A stretch of 64,000 nt of DNA from VFKU01 sp964620045 (GCA_964620045.1 CAZUJL010000012.1:65468-129467); one strand, 5' to 3'; positions 38,590-47,612 are shown, counted from the stretch's first letter. Program-made: numbers and translations. Notes: generated from the letters alone by a model not told the origin.

Positions 38590-39684
38590 TTATCGTCCGA
38601 TCACCATCTCCCAGCGCAATGCCGGGTGATCGCCGGGCATAACGCGGGGGACGATGTCGGCGCAGGCGCGTAGGCCGGTGCCGGAGTTGGTCATCACAAC
38701 GACGCCTTCGGCGGTCGTTGGATTCACGACGACGAAGCAGTTGTACGCGTTGTAGTTGTTGCCCCAGTGGAAGGGCATAACCGGTTCGGCTTTCGGCGTC
38801 TGCAATCCCCAGCCGAGGCCCCAATGGATGTTCGGCGCGGCTTCAATGTAGGGCGTGAACACATCCTTCAGCGTCTCGGGCTTCAGGTATACATTGCTGG
38901 TCGCGGGCGGCTTCGCGAGAATAGCCGCGAAGCGCGCATAGTCCTGCGCCGTGCACACCAGCGAGGACGCGGCGTTGGGTTCGATCCGCTGCGAACGAAC
39001 AACCTTACCAGTCGGCGTGTGGCCATCGGCAAGGCGATCCGGAGTCACTTCCCGCGCAGAGGTATGCGCCGATTCCATCGCGAGCGGCTGGAAAATACGC
39101 TCGTGCAGCAGGGCCGACAGATCTTTCTGCGTCAGCTTCTCGACGACCTTTTGCAGATACTGATACGCCATGCCGGAGTAGGCGAAGCGTGTCCCTTGCG
39201 ACGGCCGCAGGCCCGGTCGGTCCTGGCCTCCATACCAGTTCGGAAATCCGGTGCGGTGGGAGAGAACCAAGCGCGCCGTAAGTCCCTGCACCAACTCCGG
39301 CGGACCGGACGCCGGCGCCTCGACGATATCGTTCAGCGGCGCGTCGAGATCGAGCACGCCTTCTTCGCTGAGTTTCATCACGACGTACGCGAAAACGGGT
39401 TTTGTCAGCGAGGCGGCTTCGAACAACGTCTCCGCCGTTAGCGGCGTTTTCGTTTCAAGATTCGTGACGCCGAACGATTCGAATGCGGCGACTTGCCCAT
39501 CGCGAATAAGCGCGATCTGCAGCCCCGGCACCCCGTGGCGTTGCATGATCTCCGGAATCGCAGTAAGGAGATCGGTGAATGGGGGATTCGGTGCGGTGGA
39601 AGTTTGGGCAATTGCCGGAACGGCGAGCAGGCTCGCGCCCGCGGCGCAGTAGGTCAGAAACTCTCGGCGGTCCAAGGTGCGCAC
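38590..39684 (-). CDS. Tat-exported serine hydrolase (class C beta-lactamase-like)
   Basis: A 364-residue protein. The N-terminal twin-Arg signal is DRREFLTYCAAGASLLAVPA. The SxxK motif Ser92-Leu-Thr-Lys95 (FEAASLTKP) is intact. The second motif is Tyr169-Ser-Gly (FAYSGMAY), as in esterase and D-aminopeptidase-type members. The third box, normally KTG/HxG, is probably FHWGNN near the C-terminus. It is most like esterase EstB / penicillin-binding-protein-type hydrolases; beta-lactam hydrolysis cannot be assumed. Periplasmic, monocistronic. Confidence 0.85.
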   Translation of the reverse strand: MRTLDRREFLTYCAAGASLLAVPAIAQTSTAPNPPFTDLLTAIPEIMQRHGVPGLQIALIRDGQVAAFESFGVTNLETKTPLTAETLFEAASLTKPVFAYVVMKLSEEGVLDLDAPLNDIVEAPASGPPELVQGLTARLVLSHRTGFPNWYGGQDRPGLRPSQGTRFAYSGMAYQYLQKVVEKLTQKDLSALLHERIFQPLAMESAHTSAREVTPDRLADGHTPTGKVVRSQRIEPNAASSLVCTAQDYARFAAILAKPPATSNVYLKPETLKDVFTPYIEAAPNIHWGLGWGLQTPKAEPVMPFHWGNNYNAYNCFVVVNPTTAEGVVVMTNSGTGLRACADIVPRVMPGDHPALRWEMVIGR

Positions 39685-39812
39685 CTTAAATATCCCCAGG
39701 AAACTGGCAAATAATACGCAGAAGCACTGGGCGCATTCTATGCCTGCGGAGCTTTGCGTTTGTTCGTGGTATGAATAAAAATGAGCTAGTGGGCTTAATG
39801 AAGGATTACCGA

Positions 39813-40205
39813 ATGGCCAAACGAAAATGGATTGCGCTGCTACTGGGGACCCCCATCGCTTTAGTGCTTGTGGCTGTATTGGTGGTGGCGTTCAACCCGT
39901 TGTGGCGTCCCGAGGCTGAAATCCGAAAGTCCTTATTTCGGCAGACGCCTCTTGGTACGTCGTATGATGAAGTCCATTCGTTCGTTGAGCGACGCGGCTG
40001 GTTGGATCGAAGCTACATTGGCAATGGCGGTTACTACTATCAGCCGGCTGGGGGACCGAACAGGGTTGTAGGTTCATATTCCATTCGCGCAGAACTCGGT
40101 CACTATGGCCTGATTTTCAAAACTTCTGTGACTGTATTCTGGGGTTTCGATGACGATCGAAGACTTATAGATATTTGGGTTTGGAAAACTACTGACGCAC
40201 TTTGA
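39813..40205 (+). CDS. Small membrane-anchored protein, unknown function
   Basis: A 130-residue protein from ATG 39813, with AAGGA 8 nt upstream; ATG 39771 is in frame but lacks a binding site. One N-terminal TM helix (WIALLLGTPIALVLVAVLVVAF) is followed by a soluble domain with KSLFRQTPLGTSYDEVHSFVERRGW, a pattern seen in small lipoprotein-like hypothetical proteins (SmpA/BamE-like G[TM]s..eV..fl...g). The C-terminus is beta-rich (FKTSVTVFWGFDDDRRLIDIWVWK). A BamE-like fold is a guess. It is somewhat lower in GC than its neighbours and converges with the gene at 40236. Confidence 0.6.
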   Translation: MAKRKWIALLLGTPIALVLVAVLVVAFNPLWRPEAEIRKSLFRQTPLGTSYDEVHSFVERRGWLDRSYIGNGGYYYQPAGGPNRVVGSYSIRAELGHYGLIFKTSVTVFWGFDDDRRLIDIWVWKTTDAL

Positions 40206-40235
40206 CGCTATTCGGGCGGAACAATCGATAACACG

Positions 40236-42071
40236 TCACTCGACGATGAAGCCATCTTTCTCGAGCACCTTCGCGAGTTCCGCGCGGCTGATTTTGCCGT
40301 AGGTCACCATCACGTGCGGGTCGAGCGGCTGGAAGAAGCGCTTGAACTTGCGGCGGTGTTGCAGGTCGGCCATGACGAGCGGGTCGTCGGTCTCGACAAT
40401 GTGCAGCGTCTTCAGGCGCACGCGGCGCAACCCGCCGCGCCAGTCGTCGAGCGTGGTCATCACGTTCGGCGGAAGCTGCCCGCCGCGGTTGTGCGCGATC
40501 AGGAACTGCACGAACGCGTCCGCGTCGTGGCCTTCTTGCAGGCCTTGCGTGAACGATTCCTTGCTGAGCAAATAAACCGACGCCTTGCCGCTGCTCTGGC
40601 GGATGGCGAACTGGTCGAGCGGCACGGTGAGCAGGGGGTCCATGTCCTGCGTCGGCACGACGATATCGAAGTTCGGCTGCACGATGATTTCGCGGCCGGG
40701 CTTCGCGAAGCGCGCGGTCACGGCCTCGTCTCTCTTGGCCGTTAATAGCGACTGCCCGAGGTCGGTGATGCGGAAGTAGTTCCCCGCGCCATCGTTGCAC
40801 TTTTCTACCACGCCGAACCAGAACATCGTCTCGTCCAGCGAGCGGGAGAGGAGCTTGTCGGAGTTTGACGCCGTACCAGGGCTCACAAAGGCATAGTGCC
40901 CGCCCTTGGGCCGCAGTACGTGGCGCTCCTGTTCTTCCCGGACGGCCAGCGCGAAGTCGATAAAGTCCATGGTGCTGTACCACGTGCCCGGCTTCATCGC
41001 GTCGAGCGATTCGGTCAACGCGCGCCGCGCGCCGCCTTCATCCCCGCGCGACGTAAACCAGTCGAACAGCATCCGGTGCCGCTCGAAGTGGTCGACTTCG
41101 ATCAGCGCACGCAATTCCCCCGCGCGCAAATCGTTGTCCACACGCCCGAGCCAGCCAACGCCTTCCGCCGCCCACAGACAGGTGTTCAGCGACGGTTCCT
41201 CGTATTCCTCGACAATTTCAGACAGGCGGCGCAAGTCTTCGCGGAAGAGTTCGCCGTCGCCGCGGAGTTTCGCCGGTTTCGCCGCAAGCGCCGCGACGAG
41301 TTGGCAGATGCGATCGGTCATCGAGACCTGCCGCGCCTGCACTTCGCCGAGCGCGCCGCGCTGCGGTTTCAGCAGGCCTTTCTTCTTGAGACGCTTCGAT
41401 TGCCCCTCGCGCCAGTGGCGAATTTCGGACATAAGGCCGACAACGCGCACGAGGCGTTCCTCGGCGTCGAAGCGGAACATTTCGAAGAGCGCCATGCCGC
41501 GGAACAATTCCCACAGCGCCTGCTCAACATCGAACTCCGGCCCGCCGTGCATGCTGCGGATCTTCGCCGCAGGCAACACGCCCTCGCGCGATTGCCACAC
41601 CACGTCGAAGACTTCGCGCGCGAGGGGAGAGAAGTTCTGCCCGGCCACGTACTCGACTACGGAATCCGGGTGCTTGTAGTGGTTCTCGAGCAGGTGTTCC
41701 GCGACGCCCTTCTTCGTGCCAGGCGCGTCGAGCCCAAGGTGCTCTTCAAGGAAGCGGAAATCTTGCGCGGAGAGGTCCTTCACTTTCTGGAACAACGCCG
41801 GAACGTCGCCGCGATTCTCCAGGCCCTCGGTGATGCGCTTGATCGCGTTGATGCCCTCGGCGGGCAGCTTAATCTTGGTGATGTCGGTGTAGAGGAGCTT
41901 GTGGTTGACGTCGACGAGGTACTCGATTTCCTCCTGCGGGAGTTCGAGTTTTTTCGACAGGAAACGCGCGGTGAGGCCCGAGCGGCTGTTCAGTGACAGC
42001 TCGCGCGCGATTTGGAAAACCGGCCGGGTGATCCCCTCCATGGCCGTTATCATGCTGGCACGTTGACGCAT
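40236..42071 (-). CDS. Helicase-C_3 / XPB-Ssl2 N-terminal-domain protein without helicase motor
   Basis: A 611-residue protein. ATG 42071 has a GGAGGGG just upstream; ATG 42053 and 42041 are alternatives. The N-terminus contains winged-helix-like segments (LSLNSRSGLTARFLSKKLELPQEEIEYLV). The C-terminal third, REIIVQPNFDIVVPTQDMDPLLTVPLDQFAIRQSSGKASVYLLSKESFTQGLQEG, is the helicase-C_3 (PF13625) domain found at the N-terminus of XPB-like helicases. No Walker A or DEAD box is seen, so it is probably a DNA-binding or adaptor protein rather than a helicase. Monocistronic; function unproven. Confidence 0.75.
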   Translation of the reverse strand: MRQRASMITAMEGITRPVFQIARELSLNSRSGLTARFLSKKLELPQEEIEYLVDVNHKLLYTDITKIKLPAEGINAIKRITEGLENRGDVPALFQKVKDLSAQDFRFLEEHLGLDAPGTKKGVAEHLLENHYKHPDSVVEYVAGQNFSPLAREVFDVVWQSREGVLPAAKIRSMHGGPEFDVEQALWELFRGMALFEMFRFDAEERLVRVVGLMSEIRHWREGQSKRLKKKGLLKPQRGALGEVQARQVSMTDRICQLVAALAAKPAKLRGDGELFREDLRRLSEIVEEYEEPSLNTCLWAAEGVGWLGRVDNDLRAGELRALIEVDHFERHRMLFDWFTSRGDEGGARRALTESLDAMKPGTWYSTMDFIDFALAVREEQERHVLRPKGGHYAFVSPGTASNSDKLLSRSLDETMFWFGVVEKCNDGAGNYFRITDLGQSLLTAKRDEAVTARFAKPGREIIVQPNFDIVVPTQDMDPLLTVPLDQFAIRQSSGKASVYLLSKESFTQGLQEGHDADAFVQFLIAHNRGGQLPPNVMTTLDDWRGGLRRVRLKTLHIVETDDPLVMADLQHRRKFKRFFQPLDPHVMVTYGKISRAELAKVLEKDGFIVE

Positions 42072-42217
42072 TCCCCTCCCCGTGAGTGCAGCTCTCGTGG
42101 GGTCCCCCGGCGCACAGCCGCGCCTTTGAATCGGGGATTATAACGAGGCGCATGCGGTCTGACAAGCGTTCCGGCCCGATGGTTCACACTTGCCAAATCG
42201 CGATATACTAGATTGTC

Positions 42218-43339
42218 ATGAGTTATCCCACACGGTTCAGTCTGGCGCTTGCTGCGGCGACGTTTATCGTCATGGCATTCATCGCCGCCACGCCGCGCGT
42301 GCTGCGCAATATCCACGCGGCCGCGATCGTTGTGCCTGAACCACGCCCGATCCAGCTCGACCTGCGCGATTTGGAACCGCTGCCGCCGCTGCAACAAGAA
42401 AAACCAGAGCCGCCGAAACGTCTGATCGATGCCGGTGCCGCCGCCGAAGCGCCCGTGCGCGACACGGACCTGATCTCCAGCGAGAATACGCAGGCGCAGG
42501 ACATGTCGGACGCGCAAGGCGACGAGGCGCGTCCCGCGGCCGACCAAGTCGACGATTTCGATCAGCTCGGCGCATCGGCCACACCGCCCGCGCCTCAGCC
42601 GACGCCGGAGCAGCCCGCCGCACAGCCTGCCCCGGAAACTCCGCCGGCCGAAACAGCCGAGAAGCAGCCGTCACAAACCGAGCCCGTGCCGCCGGCAGAA
42701 AAAACGCCCAGTCCCGCGCCGCAAACCGACGCCACGGGTGTGCCGACTGCGGATCAGCCGGCCAAGCAGCCGCCCGCGCCCGATGCGAAGCCCGTCGATG
42801 CGAAGGCGGAGATGGCGCAGGCGAAAGCCCCACCGCAGGAAAAGCCAAAGCAGGAAGAACCGAAATCCGAGACCAAGCCCGCGGAACGTTTCCAGGTTGC
42901 CGCCGCGCAGCCACAAGAAGCGCAGCCGCCCACACCGCCGCAGCAGCGGCAAGTGCAGACTCAGGAGCTGCGTGCGAGCAAGGGGCGCGAGGGTGGCGGC
43001 GCGACGAACTCCGGCTTCACCAGTTTCGAAGCGAACAAGCACGAGCTGGGTGCCTACATGCTGAAGGTGCGCAACGCGGTCGAGCGCGAATGGCGCACTG
43101 CGCTGCACCTGCGATATTCGGGCGTGTCGCGCACGGACGCGACGATTAAGTGCAGTATTCGGCCCGACGGCACGATCGAGTTTGTGGAAATCGTCGATGC
43201 GGGCTCGTCGCTAACCTATGCGGTGCTCTGCCGCGAGGCGATCGAAAAAGCGGGACCCTTCGAACCGTTTCCCTTCGACGTCCCCGAGATTTACCGGAAC
43301 GAGAACCTCGAAATTAACTGGAAGTTCTCGTACATGTAG
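42218..43339 (+). CDS. TonB-like energy-transducing protein with Pro/Glu/Ala-rich linker
   Basis: A 373-residue protein: N-terminal TM anchor (FSLALAAATFIVMAFIAAT), a long Pro/Glu/Ala/Lys-rich periplasmic spacer (~45-240), and a C-terminal domain resembling TonB/TolA (LGAYMLKVRNAVEREWRTAL, IKCSIRPDGTIEFVEIVDAGSS, CREAIEKAGPFEPFP). It would couple the inner-membrane proton gradient to the outer membrane, but no ExbB/ExbD genes are nearby, so it may borrow a distant pair. The TAG stop shares its G with the first base of repeat element B. Confidence 0.8.
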   Translation: MSYPTRFSLALAAATFIVMAFIAATPRVLRNIHAAAIVVPEPRPIQLDLRDLEPLPPLQQEKPEPPKRLIDAGAAAEAPVRDTDLISSENTQAQDMSDAQGDEARPAADQVDDFDQLGASATPPAPQPTPEQPAAQPAPETPPAETAEKQPSQTEPVPPAEKTPSPAPQTDATGVPTADQPAKQPPAPDAKPVDAKAEMAQAKAPPQEKPKQEEPKSETKPAERFQVAAAQPQEAQPPTPPQQRQVQTQELRASKGREGGGATNSGFTSFEANKHELGAYMLKVRNAVEREWRTALHLRYSGVSRTDATIKCSIRPDGTIEFVEIVDAGSSLTYAVLCREAIEKAGPFEPFPFDVPEIYRNENLEINWKFSYM

Positions 43340-43568
43340 GGGACTGACTGCGAATTCTCGCGTCAGTGATCGTCCGCGAATCTTTCCAGCCGTCGTTAGG
43401 TTGATGGACTTCGTGCCCACCTGAAACTAATTCGTAGTCTGTCCCGGCCGTCCAAAACAGGGGACAGACTACGAATTCCAAGATACGCTCGATCCGATTG
43501 GATCACGATTTGCCCCCGGTGATCTCGTTAGGGCTGTTCCGCCTGATGGGAATTCGTAGTCAGTCCCC
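43339..43568. mobile_element. Nested inverted-repeat element, copy B (230 bp)
   Basis: Same architecture as copy A: GGGGACTGACTGCGAATTC (43339-43357), TTCGTAGTCTGTCCC (43431-43445), GGGACAGACTACGAA (43461-43475) and GGAATTCGTAGTCAGTCCCC (43549-43568). The spacers are unrelated to those of copy A. It fills the whole gap between two convergent genes: the left end overlaps the TonB-like stop by one base, and the right arm supplies the last codons and the TGA stop of the minus-strand gene. Confidence 0.85.
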
Positions 43569-44639
43569 GGACACCGGCGGCCCCAGAAATACAAAGCGCA
43601 CCGTGTCGCCGTGCACGCGGTATCCGTAGTGGGGGACGGGCCACTGATTCACGATCAGATTCAGCGCCGTCTCGAGTTTTAGATTCGTGATTACAGCCGG
43701 GTTCACGGGGAGTTGCTGCGAGCGTGCATCGGCTTCGAAATGCAGCCCGGTTTGTTTTGCGAGTTCGGCCAAGGCTTGCGACAGCGGGATCGCGCGCGAG
43801 TATCCCGAAAGTCGGCCTGCCTCGTCCGGGATCGAGGGCAAATGAATCGTCACCCGGCGATCCAGCACTTCGGAGCGCGTTTCGCCCGCCGCGAGCACCA
43901 GCGGCTGCTGGCGCAGCGGACGCCCCGCCGAATACAGCAGCACCTGCTCCGAATCGCCCAGCACGCGCAGCGATTGTTCCGCCACGCGCGCGGACTTCAA
44001 CAGCGCATCGACCGCTTCGCCCACGGTGACGTCGGTGAGATGGACCTCGCCGCAGCGCGCATCGGCCACGACGTTGTCCGCCACGATGGTGGTCTTCAGC
44101 GTGTGACTTAGCAACGCGAACGCCGACACGATCGGCGTATCGAGATCGAAATGCAGCGACGTCTTGCGCGCGGCGAGTGTCGGGTCGAGCTGTCCGGCGA
44201 CGGTCGTTTGCGTGAGCGCTTCATATCCCGGCGGGAACAGGAAGTCGTAGGCAGGCAGGCGATCGACCCGCAGGCCGGCGTCGGTCGCGATTAAATCCAC
44301 CCACTCTTGCGACGAATGCTTGTCCTTGTACGGTCCCGACCGCATGGTTTCGAGGCCGTTCATCAGCACTATGTTTCGGCCCGAAGCGGTGTTCAGTTCG
44401 CGCACAAGCAACGCGACTGAGGTATTCGGCGCGATGAATTGCACGTCCGCGCCCGCCGCCGGCAACTGCTTCTTTTGCTCGCCACGGTTTGTCTCGCGTG
44501 GCTTCTCGACGCGCGGCGTTTCGGTGCGCGATGACGAACCGGGGGGTTGCGCAGCGACACTCCCGCTGGAGAGGAACGCAATCACCGGCAATAAAAGTAG
44601 AAGCATGCCGCGATATCGGTATCGGGTGAGCGTATTCAT
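43560..44639 (-). CDS. Secreted protein with secretin N0/STN-like domains
   Basis: A 359-residue protein from ATG 44639. The signal peptide is YRGMLLLLLPVIAFLSSGSVAA. A Pro/Glu/Lys-rich linker follows, then beta-alpha modules: VQFIAPNTSVALLVRELNTASGRNIVLMNGL, VTVGEAVDALLKSARV, and SRAIPLSQALAELAKQTGLHFEADARSQQLPVNP..TNLKLETALNLIV. These match secretin/TonB short N-terminal (STN) repeats, but there is no secretin pore domain. It is possibly a periplasmic accessory of a secretion or TonB system. It is coupled to the Zn-ribbon gene upstream (TAATG overlap). Its last residues and stop lie in repeat element B. Confidence 0.72.
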   Translation of the reverse strand: MNTLTRYRYRGMLLLLLPVIAFLSSGSVAAQPPGSSSRTETPRVEKPRETNRGEQKKQLPAAGADVQFIAPNTSVALLVRELNTASGRNIVLMNGLETMRSGPYKDKHSSQEWVDLIATDAGLRVDRLPAYDFLFPPGYEALTQTTVAGQLDPTLAARKTSLHFDLDTPIVSAFALLSHTLKTTIVADNVVADARCGEVHLTDVTVGEAVDALLKSARVAEQSLRVLGDSEQVLLYSAGRPLRQQPLVLAAGETRSEVLDRRVTIHLPSIPDEAGRLSGYSRAIPLSQALAELAKQTGLHFEADARSQQLPVNPAVITNLKLETALNLIVNQWPVPHYGYRVHGDTVRFVFLGPPVSGD

Positions 44640-45217
44640 TAAAAATGTGCGAACTTTTCCATCGGTATTCGAAAACAGCGCGGACACCGCAGCGTATTCT
44701 CTGCCGTCCGGCCGCGACTCGCCTCCTGACAACAAGTGAGACACGCGACCGCGCCGCAGTGGGAGCATACCAGTCCGTACTTGCCGTCGAGCTTCGGCAC
44801 TTTCGCCCATGCGCCGTCGTAGGCCCCGCGCGGCCATGGGGGAGACTTGAGCGGTGCGCGGCACTGGTTGCAGGTGTTCGCCCGCGCCGTCGCGCTCACC
44901 GCGTTCGTCACCAAAAACGTCGCCGGCGCGGTATCGACCGCGAACACGTGCGACGATGAGCATTTCGGGCACTCGATTTCTCCCAGCGGACGCCCGTAGG
45001 CCTCCGGACATTCCCGCACCACGAATCCGGCTTCTTGCGGGTCCACGCCGTTCAGATCGATCACGGCGGATTCCAGCGTGTGCTGGCAGACCGGACAGGT
45101 GAACCGGATCTTCTGTTGGCGCGGATTGCGCACCAGCCGGGGCGTGAGCACGGCAAGCACGCCGATCGCGAACACCGCCACCGAAATCGGCAGGATGAAC
45201 GGAGTCCAGTCGTTCAT
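44639..45217 (-). CDS. Membrane-anchored multi-zinc-ribbon protein
   Basis: A 192-residue protein from ATG 45217 with AAGGGGA upstream. An N-terminal TM helix (FILPISVAVFAIGVLAVLT) is followed by a soluble part with five CxxC knuckles: CPVC (~41), CPKC, CNQC, CSHC and CPRC, plus a CLTCC. These could bind two or three Zn ions. There is no known family. The stop overlaps the start of the STN-like gene (TAATG), which suggests the two act together at the membrane. Confidence 0.72.
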   Translation of the reverse strand: MNDWTPFILPISVAVFAIGVLAVLTPRLVRNPRQQKIRFTCPVCQHTLESAVIDLNGVDPQEAGFVVRECPEAYGRPLGEIECPKCSSSHVFAVDTAPATFLVTNAVSATARANTCNQCRAPLKSPPWPRGAYDGAWAKVPKLDGKYGLVCSHCGAVACLTCCQEASRGRTAENTLRCPRCFRIPMEKFAHF

Positions 45218-45294
45218 CGTGGTTCCCCTTGGGTTGCTGTATCCCCCGGCCGCGCTGCTGGTTCCGCGGCAACGGTCACATTATACTGCCCGGC

Positions 45295-45891
45295 ATGTTG
45301 CTGATCGTCGTCGCGGCCTCCGTGTTCCTGGCGCAATCGCCCGATACCTCCTCGCTTCAGCCATACCTGATGCACAAAATCGGCGCTATCGAGCCGGAGC
45401 GCGTGCTGGCGAACCCGGACGACGTGAATCAGATTTCCTTCGACGTGCTGCACGATGAACCGTGGACGCGCCAGGAACGGTGGGAGACGATTCAGCGGAT
45501 CACCCTGCGCCGGGAAGAGGGTATGGAACACGACGAGCCGGCTTTGCGCGAGAATTGGCTCAACACGGAATGGCCCCGGCACGGCGGCGTGCAGATCACC
45601 AAGAAATCCGGCGAGCGGATCTGGGTGCTAAAGGACGAACAAGCATGGGCCGACAAGGCGCAGGCCATGGCGCGCAAGGCCTATGCGGCGCCGGCCGAGC
45701 CGGCCGCGGAGCCGGAGTTGCCAAGAGAATCGAGTTCGACGGGGCCCGGCGCTGCGCAAATGTGGGCGCCGCACGTGGGCGTGATCGCGGGTGCCGTGGT
45801 GCTGATCGCGGTCGTGTTTTTCCTGGTGCTCAGGCAACCGGAGCAGTGGGCGTCGGTGAATTCCGGAAACCAAGCACCTCGTAGGCGTTGA
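45295..45891 (+). CDS. Secreted/bitopic protein, unknown function
   Basis: A 198-residue protein from ATG 45295. The N-terminal hydrophobic signal is LLIVVAASVFLA. The middle domain is charged (ERWETIQRITLRREEGMEHDEPALRENWLNTEWPRHGGVQITKKSGERIWVL). An Ala/Pro/Glu linker is followed by a C-terminal TM helix (VGVIAGAVVLIAVVFFLVL). No family recognised. Its last 62 bp overlap, antisense, the 3' end of the convergent FHA-GAF-cyclase gene. A TATACT box ends only about 10 nt before the ATG, so a short or absent leader is possible. Confidence 0.6.
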   Translation: MLLIVVAASVFLAQSPDTSSLQPYLMHKIGAIEPERVLANPDDVNQISFDVLHDEPWTRQERWETIQRITLRREEGMEHDEPALRENWLNTEWPRHGGVQITKKSGERIWVLKDEQAWADKAQAMARKAYAAPAEPAAEPELPRESSSTGPGAAQMWAPHVGVIAGAVVLIAVVFFLVLRQPEQWASVNSGNQAPRRR

Positions 45892-47509
45892 CCTGTTCGG
45901 TCTTGCCTTTGAGCACCGGTGTGCCCGCCGACCGCACCTCAACCAAATCCCGAATCTGTGTATAGGTCGCTTCGCCGATGATTACTTTTCCGGCCGGCGC
46001 GATGGAGCACAGGCGCGACGCGATATTCACGTGATCGCCGATCACGGTGAAGTCCATTCGTTTCGGCGAGCCGATATATCCCGTGAAGACTTCGCCTGTG
46101 TTAATTCCAATGCCGATTTCGAAGGCGGGCAGTCCGCGCTGGACGCGTGAGGCGTTCAGCTCCTGATTACGCGCCTGCATGGCGAGTCCCGCTCGTACCG
46201 CCTGCACTGCGTCGCTGCCCTGCGTCACCGGCGCGCCGAACAGGCCCATCACGGAATCACCAATGTATTTATCCAACGTGCCGCGGTGCTCGAAAATCGT
46301 CTCGGTCATGCTCGCGAAGTATTCGTTCAACAGTTCCACGAGCCGATCGGGTGTGAGGCCTTCGGAAAGCGGCGTGAATCCGCGGACGTCGCAAAACAGT
46401 ATCGTGACCGGCCGTTTCTGGCCGCCGAGCTGCACTTCCGCCTTCTCGTTCATCAACAATTCGACGATGGCGGGGGAGAGGAACCGGCTCAGGTTCGCGC
46501 GGCGTTTTTCGGTTTCCAGCATGCGCTGATACAGGCGCACGTTTTCGATCGCCATCGCCGACTGGTTCGCCATCGCTTGCAACAGTTCGAGGTCTTCCTC
46601 GGTGAACACGATGTCCGGCCGTCGCGCGTCGACGTACAACGATCCGATGATTCGGCTCTCAATCTGCAGTGGCACGCACATCGCCGCGAGAATGCGCTGG
46701 CGGATGATGCTCTCGCGCTGGCCGAATTTGGAGTCGCTCTCCGAACCCGACATCAGCACGGGTTCGCCCTCGATGGCCGCGCGCTGCGCGATGCCCATGC
46801 TCGGCGAGCTGGTCTTGATTTCCTGGCCCATTTCGCGCGCGAGGCGCACGATCAACTGATCGGTACCTTCTTCCTTGAGCATCAGGAAGCCGCGCTCGGC
46901 TTTCATTTCCGAAAGTGCCAGATCGAGCACTTGCGAAATGCGTTTGTCGAGGTCGAAATCCGACGCGATGATCTGCGAAGCCTTGTAGATCGCATTTAGC
47001 CGGCGAAATGCGTGGCGCATCCTCGTGTCCTGCACGAGTGGAGGTATGGCGGCCTCCGGCGCCGGCGTGGCCGTCGCGGCGGCGGGCGATTTTCCTGTCG
47101 AGGAGGAGCGCGTGCCGATCATCGTCATCTGCGCGGTCATGTTTTCCATGTCCGCCGCGATCTTGCGCACTTCAATCTTTAGCGACGAGTCGCGCTTGCG
47201 CTTTTCGAGCATCTCGGGCGAGTCGTCTTTGAACACGATCCGGCACCGGCTGCCGAGCATGACTTCGTCACCGTCGCCCAGCAGACGCTGCATGACCCGC
47301 TGCCGGTTCACGTAGGTGCCGTTCATGCTCTTGAGGTCGTGCAGGATGGTCTTGTCGTCGCGCAGCTCGATTTTGGCGTGGTAGCGCGAGACTTCGTCCG
47401 CTACGAGCACGACTTTATTGTCTTCTGCGCGGCCAAGCGTGGTCTCCGGCTCGATGACATCAACGGTCATCGGCGGGATACCCGGCTGCTCAATTACGAT
47501 TTGCGGCAT
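45830..47509 (-). CDS. FHA-GAF-class III adenylate/guanylate cyclase
   Basis: A 559-residue signalling protein. Residues 1-95 are an FHA domain (ETTLGRAEDNKVVL...VSRYHAKIEL...SMNGTYVN), which binds phosphothreonine. A linker follows, then a GAF domain (~185-335, RISQVLDLALSEMKAERGFLML...IIGSLYVDAR). A class III cyclase is at ~365-545: ILFCDVRGFTPLSE with the first metal Asp, YFASMTETIFEHRGTLDKYIGDSVMGLFGAP with the second, and MDFTVIGDHVNIASRL. It lacks TM helices, so it is a cytoplasmic sensor that links protein phosphorylation and a small ligand to cyclic nucleotide. It could feed the cNMP-binding protein at 2.5 kb. Confidence 0.92.
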   Translation of the reverse strand: MPQIVIEQPGIPPMTVDVIEPETTLGRAEDNKVVLVADEVSRYHAKIELRDDKTILHDLKSMNGTYVNRQRVMQRLLGDGDEVMLGSRCRIVFKDDSPEMLEKRKRDSSLKIEVRKIAADMENMTAQMTMIGTRSSSTGKSPAAATATPAPEAAIPPLVQDTRMRHAFRRLNAIYKASQIIASDFDLDKRISQVLDLALSEMKAERGFLMLKEEGTDQLIVRLAREMGQEIKTSSPSMGIAQRAAIEGEPVLMSGSESDSKFGQRESIIRQRILAAMCVPLQIESRIIGSLYVDARRPDIVFTEEDLELLQAMANQSAMAIENVRLYQRMLETEKRRANLSRFLSPAIVELLMNEKAEVQLGGQKRPVTILFCDVRGFTPLSEGLTPDRLVELLNEYFASMTETIFEHRGTLDKYIGDSVMGLFGAPVTQGSDAVQAVRAGLAMQARNQELNASRVQRGLPAFEIGIGINTGEVFTGYIGSPKRMDFTVIGDHVNIASRLCSIAPAGKVIIGEATYTQIRDLVEVRSAGTPVLKGKTEQVNAYEVLGFRNSPTPTAPVA

Positions 47510-47612
47510 GACGGCGAACGGCTCCGGCGCGATGATATCAAAACTCGCTGGCCCGCAAGGAGTTGCGGCCCGTGTCCTTCAGCGCCTACCCTGTACCCAT
47601 TGAGGGTTTTCC

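Noticed and set aside
38590..39684. Antibiotic-resistance class C beta-lactamase
   Set aside because: The second and third motifs (YSG, HWG) fit esterase/peptidase-like members better than AmpC (YxN, KTG).
40189..40983. 264-codon minus-strand frame overlapping the helicase-C_3 gene
   Set aside because: It is a shifted frame of the real gene and lacks the conserved PF13625 sequence.
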